Positions 44,016 to 54,841 of a stretch of 64,000 nt of DNA are shown piece by piece. A program made the position numbers and the translations under genes. The stretch spans positions 3,926,001 to 3,990,000 of the forward strand of contig JAWQUS010000003.1 in assembly GCA_036365455.1 (NCBI GenBank). Direction: 5' to 3'. The notes under the pieces are model-generated. The model was not told the origin of the DNA and did no database searches. It worked only from the letters and a program-made list of their open reading frames with translations. The stretch comes from Macrosoma leucophasiata (Eukaryota > Arthropoda > Insecta > Lepidoptera > Hedylidae). Each line of letters begins with the position of its first letter. Position 1 is the stretch's first letter.

Positions 44016-44876
44016 TTTAAAACGTTATCATCACGTCAAACCCCAACCCAATCGTTTCTATCTAGCTTGGTTTACGTCCTGGATGCCGATACACACCCTT
44101 CACATAAGCCCAAACATTCAGATTCGAAATAAACTTCTACAGTTTTTAAAGAAGTTTGTTCAGGTGCGGGGATCAAACCCGCCCTGGGTTCAATGCTACG
44201 GCTTTTTGATCAGTTTAACTTCACATGTTCCGTTTCAATGCTGGTCTATCGTAGTAGTAGAAAAATACAACCTATTTATTGTTTGCCTTCAGACAATCTC
44301 CAACGAAGTAGTACCCACTCACCTTCACAATCAAAAGAGTTACAGGAGCGCGACTGCTCACCGTAACCTTCGCACGTGGAGATTGAACAGTATCTCCGTC
44401 TCGTCTGCTTACCCCCTCCGCATGTCCTGCTGCAGATACCCCATTCCCCCCACCCCGCCCAGCCTGTGATAACACATGTTAATCGTTAGTTATCATCCCT
44501 AAAATCTGAAATACGTCTAAATATCTTACTTTGGCAACTTCATGGATGGAATACTCCAGAAACATTTTTCAATTAAGCCTAACGAGATCGCATTTTTTTC
44601 ATTCACTTTTTATTTAGAACGATAACTATGATTTTACTGTTTCCATTTTACTTTTAAGTCATTGTAAATAATAAATAATTGGGAAGAAGAGTAACTTTCA
44701 CATAAAGTGCGTTAAAAAGTGGCAACACAAATTTTTGCTGTCAACTTAAGGTACGAGAAAAGCGCTGAGCAACTGACCATTGATTATACAGTAGTAATAG
44801 TTATGTGTCAAATAAGTGGTGTCATTTTTTATGGTTTCGATCACAAAACTGCTATAAGAATCAAAGACTAAACCTT
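44016..44876. other. No gene; possible SINE-T2-like trace
   Basis: 'ggtgcggggatcaaacccgcc' at about 44163-44183 resembles a tRNA-type B box region of a decayed SINE. The rest is unassigned intron. Confidence 0.4.
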
Positions 44877-45603
44877 AACGGTCTTATTTATAAAAGTTAT
44901 AACACCTCTAAGAGCTTGCTATAGTATGATATAAGAAAAACGTTATTCATAATAGCATTTTAGCGCTAAAACACTCTATAAACCTACTTTATAGTTATAG
45001 AGGCCAGAACCCTACTATAACAGTGCTATAAGGATAAAAGATGGCTGACATTCAACAGCTGATTGTTGAAATTTACATTGGGCGCGTTCCATTAATCGAC
45101 CACAACGACCGTAACGCCCTTTGTATTGTTCCACCTGAGGCCCGTGGTCGTCACGAGCGGTCGTTTGACGTCATAAGTAACGTCACTGTTCGCGATCGCA
45201 TTGCGTCCACTCCGATCCACCAATATTTTGTGCTTTCACCAAAACGATAATTTCAGCGGTTTTGGTCGCGGTCGTTGCGGTCGATTAATGGAACGAAGCT
45301 AGGAATGACTTGATATGACTTTATGTCACCTTTGACGTTGATTTTTTTCCTTTTTTTCGAAATAAGGTCCTTTCACACGTAATTTATAGACAATTTGGCG
45401 TGTTTGATCTCTGGTTGGATCCATCTGTCCACTGAATTCCTTGCACTGGCAACATTTTGTCTATTAGCAGAATTTTAATTATGGAAGGTTTATAGAACGT
45501 TTATGAATAAAAAATTTTATAGAACGCTTGATAGGCTTAAAGAGCATTTTAACTAATGAATGCTATAAACCTTTTATAAGCGTTTTTTATGAATAAGACC
45601 GTT
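44877..45603 (+). mobile_element. M3 DNA element, copy 1
   Basis: About 727 bp. Inverted ends 'aacggtcttatttataaaa' and '..tttatgaataagaccgtt'. The subterminal 130 bp on each side repeat 'ctataa/ttatag' motifs, as transposase-binding regions often do. It carries an ORF shared with copy 2 at 62656-63357. Confidence 0.8.
45041..45250 (+). CDS. ORF inside M3 copy 1 (69 codons)
   Basis: Begins MADIQQLIVEIYIGRVPLID and continues '..NALCIVPPEARGRHERSF..'. Copy 2 encodes nearly the same first 55 residues. It has no recognised transposase motif. It could be the first exon of a protein from the autonomous parent element, kept in deleted derivatives, or simply non-coding sequence that happens to be open. 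Confidence 0.35.
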   Translation: MADIQQLIVEIYIGRVPLIDHNDRNALCIVPPEARGRHERSFDVISNVTVRDRIASTPIHQYFVLSPKR

Positions 45604-46341
45604 AGTCTGTGATAAGAATGTATTCTTATACTGCATTTTCATTAATATTGACTGAAGGATACGCTTGGCATTTAGAATCCCATGTAAAATAATACATTAA
45701 TTATTATTAGACACAATATTAATTGGATATTAATTGGACACAAAAAATACATTTAAGCATTTAAAAATTACATCTAAAAATTTACCTCATTGATTAAACT
45801 CTAAATAACCACATATTCTCTTAACCATGTATACTTATTCTTTTTAAATTGATTGAATCCACACAGATACGGGACAAGGATTACGTTAATACAAATAAAT
45901 AAAACAAAACAGGAAAGGTCCGGCGTGGTCGGATTAACGTCGAATTGTCCGATAGCATTACCTCTGTAATTGGCTTTTGATTTCAACGTAATCACTAAAA
46001 AAGGCTCGCAACCGTAATTGGATAAAAGTCAGTACCCAGTTGAAGTTCGGCATAATTGCACTTGGTATCGGATCAGTGATTTCGACTACAATTTGCGGTA
46101 TAAACTCGGGGCATTTTTAAACCAGAACTTTTACACTGTGCAACAGTTTTTGTAGGTAAAGTGGGGCATTTACAATCCAATGGGGAAAGTTTAACTCCTT
46201 AAGGTTGGTCTAATATTTGGCATATCCACCACATTTTTCCTTAGCTGTTTGCGCTTCATAGCATAGAAAAGCAATTTAAAGACTGAATTTTTTTTTTCTG
46301 TACTAACGAACCGTTCGGACTTTGTCTGTAGTAGTAATAGT
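45604..46341. other. No recognisable gene
   Basis: Intron 3 sequence, AT-rich, no exon-like stretch with splice sites found. Confidence 0.4.
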
Positions 46342-46371
46342 GGTCAGCTACCACTAGGCTACTGAGGCAGT
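46342..46371 (-). repeat. SINE-T1 head fragment
   Basis: 'gctaccactaggctactgagg' is the reverse of the tRNA-like head. The text 46372-46500 that follows is another unassigned repeat-like piece. Confidence 0.65.
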
Positions 46372-46997
46372 TCAGTTATCTCCCGCACAAAGAGAATGCT
46401 ACTTAGCATTAAGTCCGCCTCATGTTACATTTTTGTGCTTGAAAGTATAAATAAATAAATAGCTTCTATCGCGGGCCTTGAGCGCGGGGACCGAATTCAG
46501 AAATTCCGTAACGTAAAAACCTCACGCTCCCCACTCCGACGGGCACGGAGGTGTGGCTTGAAGGCCGTGCATTGTCTAACGTCGTTTTCGGCAGTCTTTG
46601 ACACGGTGTTTGTGTGCGTGCAACTAGACGTATTGTACGACTCTACGAAGCTCGCACAAATCGAGACGAGCTGCTCCGAAATCGGACGAATACATAACCA
46701 GCTGTTTATATGTATTGTAAAATAATAAAAATATTTTAACAATATTAACTTTTTTATTTAATAAAAGAAAAAAAAAATGTTTTCTTATCAGTCACCACGC
46801 TCAAAAAGTGTAACTTGAATTAATATCAAAGAAAAAAAGAAATACTGCATAAATAAAATAAATAAATAATTTTAAATTGCATAAGTTGATACAAAATGCT
46901 ATGCAATAGCTTTACCGCGGCAGTCCCCGAGTGCCACACGTCGATTTTTTTTCACTCTTCCACGATATTTTCTTGAACTTGTATGATCAACAGTCAA
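46372..46997. other. Intron 3 sequence with repeat-like material
   Basis: On the minus strand, an 81-codon frame at 46497-46742 runs into 'aagctatttatttatttata', a layout like a LINE or SINE 3' end. No family assigned. Confidence 0.35.
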
Positions 46998-47003
46998 ACT
47001 CAC

Positions 47004-47209
47004 CAACAGCGTTCCATATGGCAATGTCTACGCCTAGGCTCCAAGGTACAGCAGCAGCTGTTGCTTCTAACCAAGGGCCATCAGGCGGTGTGGTTTCCAA
47101 GTCCACCGCTGGCTCGCTGACCCTGGCGAATACCACCAGCTCGCTCTGCGGTGCCATACTCCAATTGAAGCAGTCCACGAGCTGCGAACCTATTTTCAGG
47201 TTCACTTGT
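47004..47209 (-). CDS. TSPN gene exon 3
   Basis: Acceptor 'ttattttgttacag', donor gtgagt at 47003. Enters in phase 2 and leaves in phase 1, matching both neighbours. The only open frame reads 'QVNLKIGSQLVDCFNWS..' and '..VPWSLGVDIAIWNAV'. It has one cysteine and a possible N-glycosylation site (NWS). No domain recognised. The acceptor region abuts a 5S-SINE tail. Confidence 0.75.
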
Positions 47210-47234
47210 CTGTAACAAAATAAAATAATAAATA

Positions 47235-47275
47235 ATTGCAACCCATGAGACGTCCATCACTGGGCACGAGCTCCA
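47235..47275 (-). repeat. 5S-SINE 3' tail next to exon 3 acceptor
   Basis: On the minus strand 'ctcgtgcccagtgatggacg' then 'catgggttgcaattatttatt', matching the 3' end of the 5S-derived SINE. The acceptor of exon 3 lies about 25 bp further on. Confidence 0.65.
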
Positions 47276-47312
47276 CTTTTTAGGTATTATGCGATACCTA
47301 AAAAGTGGAGCT
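47269..47312. other. 19-bp perfect hairpin
   Basis: Arms 'agctccactttttaggtat' (47269-47287) and its reverse complement (47294-47312), with a 6-base loop. It lies between a 5S-SINE tail and a SINE-T2 copy. Confidence 0.85.
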
Positions 47313-47324
47313 AAATAAAAATAA

Positions 47325-47526
47325 AATAAAATACGCTTACACTCTACCCCACAGTAGGTATAAGCCTGTGTCGTGGGTGCCGTTGTACACATACAACACA
47401 TACACAAACACCCAGACCAAAACAAATATCTGTAGGCTATACAAATATTTGTCCCGGTGCGGGGTACGAACCCGCGACCCTACGAATCAAACGGTTATCT
47501 CACACCGCTGGACTAACCGGGTCGTC
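47325..47526 (-). repeat. SINE-T2, intact copy
   Basis: On the minus strand: tRNA-like head 'acccggttagtccagcggtg', B box 'gggttcgtaccccgc', body with 'acaacggcacccacgacac', and (TTTA)n tail. Confidence 0.85.
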
Positions 47527-47745
47527 GTAATATATATACGATATACGATTTTTACAGGAACTTTTTTAGGTTTTGGACATCGAGAATTACATCTCCTAGC
47601 AAACTGTTCAGCACTATCCTGTTCCGGATAAATGGCAATACGTGGCCCCGTAACACCTCTGACAAAAGTCAAAAATAATTTAGGCCTTAGGTAGTACATA
47701 ACGCATCTGCATTTGTTCCAGTTTTTGTGTAGATAACTAACTAAC

Positions 47746-47880
47746 TGCCTCAGTAGCCTAGTGGTAGCAGGGCGCTACTACTACGCTGGGGACCTGGGTT
47801 CGATTCCCGGGTCGGGCGATATTAGAGATAACGGTGTAAAATCCTTTATCTCGGGTACTATTAGAATTTTTCCAGTTTTA
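47746..47880 (+). repeat. SINE-T1, 5' part
   Basis: Intact tRNA-like head (box A 'tagcctagtgg', box B 'ggttcgattcccg') and the first 60 bp of the body, then cut. Confidence 0.85.
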
Positions 47881-47967
47881 TTTTATGTTCAAAGAAGATC
47901 AAACTTGATGAAATAGATATAAAACCTTTACAACCGTACCCCATATTCATAAGTTTTACATTTTTAC

Positions 47968-48247
47968 TGGTGATAGAGCTCCAGTGACGGAGCTCGCGGG
48001 CGTATGCACCACCGCATTACCTAATATACTTGCCGCTAAATGGTAGTGTTCAGCACTATCGTGATCCGGTCAGGTGGTTATATACGGCCCTGTAATTTCC
48101 GGTACAGAGGCATAGCATCTTAGGCCTCAAGAGTGGTAACACATCTGCATTTTGACCTTTGTCTTTGTGTAAGTGTCTATAGGCTGCTGTCATCAGTTAA
48201 CATCAATGTGAACTGCAAGCTTGTTTGCCAATTCCATTACATTAAAA
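47968..48247 (+). repeat. SINE-A, full-length copy
   Basis: 'tactggtgatagagctccag' to 'ccattacattaaaaaa'. Confidence 0.85.
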
Positions 48248-48453
48248 AATGATGTATTATTTTTAAATGCCAATCCCTATCCGTAACAAACGCATCAGTA
48301 ACTAGGTACATTAAAAATGTAAAAGTAAAAATTTCACTGCAATCTCAGGTTTTTTAAAATATTCACTGATTTGTAAAGAAACAAGTGAATTAAAAAATTA
48401 ACATTATTTTAAAAATATGATTAACTTCTTTTGTAGTCAAAAGGGTTTAATCT

Positions 48454-48618
48454 AGGAATGACTAATTCGCAAAATGACTACATAGTCTAGAAATGACAGA
48501 TTCTTGAAATGTACAATTCTATAAGTGACTGATTCTCGAAATGACCGATTATACAAATGACTGATTGACTAGAAATGACCGATTCTACAAATGACCGATT
48601 CTATAAAAGACTGATTTT
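48454..48618 (+). repeat. Degenerate minisatellite (GAAATGACNGATTCT)n
   Basis: About ten imperfect units of 15-22 bp built on 'aaatgac.gattct.'. Confidence 0.75.
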
Positions 48619-48892
48619 TTAAAATAGTTCCTACACAATTTTAGTCTGAAGTAAATAAAAGCATTACGTTTGAAATTCATTTCAAAGTGAAAAGTTTAAC
48701 ACTGCATCCAATCAGCGGGATTGTAAACGCTTTCGAGCATACAGGTCTTTATCTACAACGCGATTCGATTAGCTTTTAAGCGAATTAAATTTATTTTGTG
48801 TTTGTGAGATGTGAGATGTAACATGTATATAGATAAATCGATTTTTTGCTTTAATGGTGCTGTTTGTGTTCTTTTCTCAGATATAGAATTTA

Positions 48893-49140
48893 TTTTAAAG
48901 ACTTTTCGTAATGTTCACTTTTAAAAGTACATTTATTTTTCACATTGCTTAAATTACGCAAGTCGGGCGGTAAGGCATTAATTAATCGAGGAACTAGATA
49001 TGCAGTTGTTCGCGTGCCGTAGGTATTAGTCGCGCTCGTCGTGCACAACCGGTTCCGAGCGACCGCCCGAGTATATACGGGATGTTGCATTTTGTGCATA
49101 AGGCACGGGTTACAGAGATTTTATTTGAGCAGGGCATATT
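48893..49140 (-). pseudogene. LINE ORF2 C-terminal fragment
   Basis: On the minus strand '..YGTRTTAYLVPRLINALP..' then '..DLRNLSNVKNKCTFKSE', the R-T-x-x-(F/Y)-L-V-P-x-x-(I/L)-N-x-L-P pattern seen near the end of LINE ORF2 proteins. Most of the ORF is missing. Confidence 0.55.
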
Positions 49141-49620
49141 TCACTTGAGTCTGGATAGGCAGAACTTTACTATGCTTGCACTCATATTTAAGTCATAGTT
49201 TTGAAATGTTTGTTTGACCATGTTTGATTCACAATCATCAAGTAAAAGTAATTTATTTATTCACATATTAATTTTTTCTCATGTTTAATTGTTTAAAGAT
49301 TTCAGCATTTAAGTTATCTAAGTAATGTAAAAAATTAGAAACAAATGGTGGTCATATTTTATATATTGCAATACCAAATGGGACTAAAATTAAAGGTTTC
49401 TGAAAGAAACATAGAAATCATAAAAAAATAAAATCGGCTCCAAATCATAACTTTACTTCAGTTATTCTAAAATTATAAAAAAAACGTAAGTTAGACTGAT
49501 TTTAGCGGATCACAGACAAAACATTTCTTAACAATTATGCTTTTTTTTTACACGTTAATTTCTTTTAGTTTTACTAGAAAACTTACGTCATGTTTAATTT
49601 CTTCAGGCTTTAGTTAAATT
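49141..49620. other. No recognisable gene
   Basis: Intron 2 sequence, AT-rich, without recognised repeat. Confidence 0.4.
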
Positions 49621-49845
49621 AATTCTTGTTTTTATATTATTTCGCATTAAAACATGCTTGTGAAATATATTTTATTTAAAGAAAAATGGAAAGAAAAAAA
49701 TTGACTTCAGGCGAGACTCGAACTCGCGGCCTACTGGGAATCTAGTCCAGCCGCTCTTCCAATTGAGTCAATTGGAAGAGCGGCTGGACTAGATTCCCTG
49801 AAGTCAATTTTTTTCTTTCCATTTTTCTTTAAATAAAATAAATTT
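49621..49845. mobile_element. tRNA-like fold-back element, copy FB1
   Basis: A tRNA-like unit (minus, from 49703) meets an inverted copy of itself at a centre at 49767. Arms run 49671-49766 and 49768-49837. The right arm lacks 26 bp including the T arm. The flank 'ttcgcattaaaacatgcttg' is shared with FB2 and FB3. Confidence 0.75.
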
Positions 49846-50095
49846 ATTCTATTAACGACAATTTCCCGAAATCGGGTTCATTAAGGTTAATTAGTCATTA
49901 ATAATTTACGAAATTTTTGAGGAATTCCTTTATTAGCATTAATTGTTTTCGCCAATGTAAGGTGAATGTCCGACTCCGAATTGACCACTTAACCCAGTTG
50001 TGTTTTGTAGGCCTACGAAAGGTATAAATTAAAAATATCATAACAAACTTTATCGTCTCAGAGGTAAGATTATGTTTCTTTTGTAAAGTTATTTT

Positions 50096-50376
50096 ACTGG
50101 TGGTAGAGCTCCAGCGATGGAGCTCGCGGGCGTAGGCACCACCGCATTACCTAATATACTTGCCGCTAAATGGTAGTGTTCAGCACTATCGTGTTCCGGT
50201 CAGGTGGTAATGTACGGCCCTGTAATTTCCGGTACAGAGGCACAATACCTTAGGCCTCAGAAGTGGTAACGCATCTGCATTTTGACCTCTGGTCTTTGTG
50301 TGGGTGTTTATAGGCTGCAGTCATCACTTAACATTAATGTGAACTGCATGCTTGTTTTCCACTTTCATTACATTAG
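50096..50376 (+). repeat. SINE-A, full-length copy
   Basis: 'tactggtggtagagctccag' to 'tttcattacattagaaaaa'. Confidence 0.88.
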
Positions 50377-50794
50377 AAAAAGAGTCCGCTAGTCCATTCA
50401 AAACTTTTTGCGCAACAAACCCTGACAAATGCATACGTAACCAAATACCCAATTTAGTTAAGCAGCACTATAAGTACAAAATATGACTTGAAGCGCTGTA
50501 TGCATAATGCACAACAAAAAAACGTTGTACAGTTTTTTCTCTAACACAATTTCTCTCTAGCTACGTGACAATTTTTTAAGTATGAAGCCCGCAGCATTTT
50601 TTGAGCAAGTGTATTTATAAAGTCAGGTTTAATTCTGTACCATTAAACATTTACTTTTTTGTGAGAAAAAGGTTCAACGCTAAAAATCCGTGTCTTTTTC
50701 ATAAAACTCCGTCTATACAACTAAGTCTACACGTCGCGTCGGGACGAAACGACCTTACCATTAGTTGCCATTTTGTGGTTAAACGGTAGTAAGT
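50377..50794. other. No recognisable gene
   Basis: A 62-codon plus frame at 50601-50789 without recognised content. Confidence 0.4.
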
Positions 50795-50875
50795 GCAATA
50801 ACGCAATATGGGCAGAAGCGTCCTGCGATAAAACTACCACAGTGCGAATCCATGCCAAGAGTGGCTATTATGGCT
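50795..50875 (+). repeat. LT repeat fragment
   Basis: 'aacgcaatatgggcagaagcg..cgataaaactacca' and 'gccaagagtggctattatgg' follow the LT copy at 23980-24070. Confidence 0.6.
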
Positions 50876-50911
50876 TTTTTATGTACTGTAAGTGGTAAAC
50901 AAGCATGCAGT

Positions 50912-51225
50912 TTTATTTAAAGAAAAATGGAAGGAAAAATTTGACTTCAGGCGAGACTCAAACTCGCTGCCTACTGGGAATCTAGTCCAGCCGCTCTTCC
51001 AATTGAGCTACTGAAGTCCTGCCCGATTTGTCAAATCTTTCCTTCACATCTATTGCATTGCTTTATGGTAGCAGCAGCGCCATCTATTACCAACTATGCT
51101 AGTTAGGCAACCGATATAATAGACTTTGCAGTTTATTGAATATCGTAAAGAAGTCGTTTTTACCCTTAATAATTGTTGTATATTATTTCGCATTAACACA
51201 TGCTTGTGAAATATATTTTTATTTT
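50912..51225 (-). mobile_element. tRNA-like element, single-arm copy FB3
   Basis: The tRNA-like unit at 50943-51018 (76 bp) is followed by the same 'cgcccgatttgtcaaatcttt..cgccatctatt' stretch as in FB2 and by the 'ttcgcattaacacatgcttg' block, but no inverted second arm. Confidence 0.7.
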
Positions 51226-51235
51226 ATTTCATCGA

Positions 51236-51476
51236 GCCTACGAAAGAGACGATCAGCTCGTTTCGACTTCGTAGAGGGTTATCTCTGTTGCACACTGCCT
51301 ACGTAACAACTGATAGTCCGGTATTGGTCAAAACTTGATCAAAATGGTCGACAAACGTCAAATGGGAACGGTTCGAAAGAGGTAACGTTCTACAGACCCG
51401 AAATTAGCCGAAGTATCCTTCCTAAGCTCGATGTGCAATATTTATTGTTGAGCACTGTACATAGTTTACATCACAG
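51236..51476 (-). mobile_element. MITE M1, complete copy
   Basis: Reverse copy with 'gggttatctctgttgcac' and 'cgaaagaggtaacgttctac' mirrored arms. Confidence 0.7.
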
Positions 51477-51799
51477 GGATGGTAAGTAAATTCTGTAGCT
51501 TTTAAACATCTATCTAAACAAAACTATAGGTCAACGTACAGATGCTTTGCTACTTCTGGAGGTTTAGGTAGTTGTTTTACTTCTGAGGTAATGATTACGA
51601 GGCCATATGTTATCGTCTAATCGGAACACAATTGGTAACATCGTGATGCGTAGCCTTCAAAATCCGACGTTGAAACTAACACCAGTATAAATAGTTTATC
51701 AGACTTCGCACGTTTCTCAGACTGTAGCAATGTCCTCAATTAACGTCATGTTAATAGGCTTTTCACCCTCACCGATTGGACACCTAGCAGTGCTCAACG
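51477..51799. other. No recognisable gene
   Basis: Short traces resembling SINE-A ('ttctgaggtaatgattacgagg') only. Confidence 0.4.
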
Positions 51800-51985
51800 A
51801 TGCGGTTTTTTAGTTCGTTTCTGCCCAGAACGTGTAAATTGTGGAACGAACTTCCCACTGAGGTGTTTCAGTTGCTACTATATGGATTCTTCAAAAATGC
51901 AGTCAAAAGAGTCCTTCAGGGCTGGCAGCGCGTTGGCAACTCCCCTGGTGTTGCAAATGCTCATAGGCGACGGTGCGCAAGCAGA
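51800..51985 (+). pseudogene. CR1/L2-like LINE, ORF2 end
   Basis: 'FLPRTCKLWNELPTEVF' then 'FKNAVKRVLQGWQRVGNSPG'. Same family as 41800-42056. Confidence 0.65.
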
Positions 51986-52031
51986 CGGGCCACCTGATGG
52001 AAAGTGGTCCATCAGGTGGCCCGTCTGCTTG
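51978..52031. other. 24-bp perfect hairpin
   Basis: Arms 51978-52001 and 52008-52031 ('caagcagacgggccacctga..') with a 6-base loop. It overlaps the LINE 3' end and looks like a tail-to-tail inverted copy of its last bases. Confidence 0.85.
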
Positions 52032-52061
52032 TCTGTCAACTTAATGACATAAAAAAATGCC

Positions 52062-52716
52062 ATCTATATCTTGGGACTCCAAGATATGCAGCAAGTTAGT
52101 AGTGGCAATAAAAACTACCCTGACAGTTTTCTCTTTTTAATACGACTTATTTAAATAGATCAAGCGAGTTTTGCATTGAAGCAACAAGAAAGTGAGATTC
52201 CTAGTATACACCCTCAGTACAAATTCACAGGCACCTTCTAACATATGACAGAAATGAATTTCTACGCGAAATGGGATTCCAAGAATCACGCCTACATTCG
52301 AATCACACAGCACTTTTGCAGAGATAATTTAATTCTAAGGATCGCGATCTCGCGCGAACTTTGTTGGTTTAATTGAGTTCCACACTAATCTTTAACTGAC
52401 TTCCACGGTTGCGTGGTCTGAGTTATAAGCGTTTTCATGAAGAATACTCATTTTACAATTTTTGATTCGCTGTTTCTTTGAATTAAGTTGTATGTATGTT
52501 TTTCTGCCAAGTCTGATTTATGGAAAAGACAAAGAAAACGTTATGTGCTAATTATTTGTCTTTGAATTTTTCTCCATAATATTGATGTTCATTGCCCTCT
52601 TCACAAAAGGGCGCTAATTTTGATGGTTTTAGTAATAGGTAATTTATTTGGTCAAAGGTCAGTCTTAGACCAAGAGCGTACTTGACAAAACAAGTATTGA
52701 TATTTATTTATTTTTT
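52062..52716. other. No recognisable gene
   Basis: Intron 2 sequence without recognised features. Confidence 0.4.
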
Positions 52717-52866
52717 GATATATCGCCTCTTTACAAGAATAATGTGACATTTCATATAGAACGATTTAGATGAAATGTCACGTTATTCTTGTAAGAATAA
52801 TGTTGCATTTCATAAAGAACGATTTAGATGAAATGTCACATTATTCTTGTAAAGAAGCGATATAGT
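52717..52866. mobile_element. Double-hairpin fold-back element
   Basis: 'tatatcgcctctttacaaga' at left mirrors 'tcttgtaaagaagcgatata' at right. Inside, the block 'aagaataatgt.gcatttca..agaacgatttagatgaaatgtcac' occurs twice, each itself a hairpin. Confidence 0.75.
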
Positions 52867-53271
52867 TTGGCTCTTGAAATTTGTTGAACTCCGAACAATA
52901 TTAGATTTAAGGTGTCATGCGCTATACATTTGAGGTGTAAGTGATGTTTGTTTTTCAAATGAGACATCTACATAACCCACGAAAATTTCGAGGACATTAC
53001 CAGCTGCTGAACACTTTCTTTAATAATCTAATCTATCTACCGCCAAATGAGAACTACAGTGGTTAAACCCTGGTCACACTATCATCTGACCTGGTCACAT
53101 ATGTAACAATGTTTGAAAAATCCATCACATTAGTGATTTTACAACATTTTAACATTTAACCCTAAAATTCTACGACCACTACACAAAATCATCCATATGT
53201 TTTTTCGAGGAAAAACAGACTCACATATACATTACATTACGAATATAGAGTATATACTCGTACATTACGAA
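52867..53271. other. No recognisable gene
   Basis: Weak SINE-A-like traces around 53020-53100 ('aataatctaatctatctaccg..'). Otherwise unassigned. Confidence 0.35.
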
Positions 53272-53642
53272 GCACGCATGGCCCGGCGGCTGGTGTAGAT
53301 CGTAAGCGATCTACTCGGTTAAGCACTACGGGCGCGGTCGGGTAGTGTGATGGGTGACCGCTAGTGGCAAATTAAATGCGCATTTCCGTGCTTCGGAGGG
53401 CACGTTAAGCCGTCGATCCCGGTTGCTATCAATAGATAGCAGTCGTTAAACCTTTTCGGAGGCCTTATGGGCGGTTTGAAAACATCCGACAGCGGGTTGG
53501 CCACTAACCCACCCACCTCCACTAATCCGCATTGGAGAAACGTGGTGGAGTAAGCTCCAAGCCTCGCCCAAAAAGGGGAGAGACTCGTGCCCAGCAGTGG
53601 GACGTATAATGGGTTGCCATTATTATTATATATACATTACCC
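53272..53642 (+). repeat. 5S-rRNA-derived SINE, full-length copy
   Basis: The head resembles insect 5S rRNA over its internal promoter: 'cggttaagcactacgggcgc' then 'gtgatgggtgaccgctagtg' parallels the A box, intermediate element and C box. The body follows to '..agtgggacgtataatgggtt' and a short (ATT)n tail. This is the layout of SINE3-class elements. Confidence 0.85.
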
Positions 53643-54086
53643 CATAATATGAGTATATGGTGAGTATACCATACCCATCTTCCGATCGTCACTTGGACCA
53701 CACACCAAAAGTTGTGCGTGTTCCCAACACGCTGCTCTATGAACTTTTGCACTTCCTATATTGAGGTGGCTATTATCGCTGTTGTTTCGTTAACTATTTA
53801 TACTTATAGCTAGTTTTATGGGAAGGGATAACTGGCGATATACTTTCTATTGGTCTGGCAGCAAAATGTTGGAATAGCAGAAAGTTGTAAGTGGTGATAA
53901 AATAAATGTTCCTGAAATTGCGATTGCCATAAAAACAATTTTTTTTTGTTATTACATTTATAGTTTGTAAACATGAAAATGCTCGACCATAATCATACGG
54001 CATGTTGAAATATGTTTTATTTTTTTCTGATAACTAGCGCCCCGCCCTGGCTTCGCGCGGGTGTAATAAAATAAATAAAATAAATA
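53643..54086. other. No recognisable gene
   Basis: AT-rich. 'actagcgccccgccctggcttcgcgcgggtgtaataaa' just before the SINE-T2 looks like an element-G-type start. Confidence 0.4.
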
Positions 54087-54296
54087 AATAAAATACGCTT
54101 ACACTCACAGCCCCACAGTAGGTATAAACCTGTGTCGTGGGTGCCGTTGTACACATACAACACATACACAAACACCCAGACCCGAAACAAATATCTGTAG
54201 GCCATACAAATCTTTGTTCCGGAGCGGGGATCGAACCCGCGACCCTTCGAATCAAACGGTGGTTTCGCACCGCTGGACTAACCGGGTCGTCATGAT
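54087..54296 (-). repeat. SINE-T2, intact copy
   Basis: Minus-strand head with B box 'gggttcgatccccgc' and full body. Confidence 0.88.
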
Positions 54297-54841
54297 ACCT
54301 ACCCTCCCCTATTCACCTTAGCGTGTAGTATATAGCATTAAGCCTTCCTCGATAAATGGGATATCTAACAACGATATAATTTTTCAAATCGAACCAGAAG
54401 TTCCTGAAATTAGCGCGTTCAAGCAAACAAACATACAATCTCCAGAGATTTTGTTTGCTAAAGCTGACTTTATATTATATATTGAGATAAAGTTTATTCT
54501 CTGATATCTACTTGGAACTACACCTTGTAGGGCGCAGTTTTTTGCCTCCTTATCTCTAATATTGATTTTTAAGTAAGTGATAAGTCTTATGATGCTATGT
54601 TATGGTATTTTTAGGCAGCTAGAAATAATGAATAACGTTACTCCTTTATTTATGTGTAATTTACTAGGTTAATAATGCAAATATTGATATTTTTCGATTG
54701 CTTAATAATTATCAGTAATATTAGATGTGAGTATCGGATATAACGGTGCCAGGACAAACCCAATAAGGGTTTTTTGGTATCCATATACTTTTATTCATAT
54801 GTTGTTATGTAACAATTCTTAATAAATAATAATAATAAAAT
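54297..54841. other. No recognisable gene
   Basis: Contains 'cgaaccagaagttcctgaaatt' near 54393, reminiscent of element-G interiors. No gene. Confidence 0.4.

Noticed and set aside
47081..47425. 114-codon minus ORF over exon 3
   Set aside because: It crosses the exon 3 acceptor and a SINE-T2 in a frame that stops inside exon 3. The other frame fits both neighbouring exons.
53272..53395. A 5S rRNA gene
   Set aside because: Only the internal-promoter part resembles 5S, and it continues into a SINE body with a short tail.
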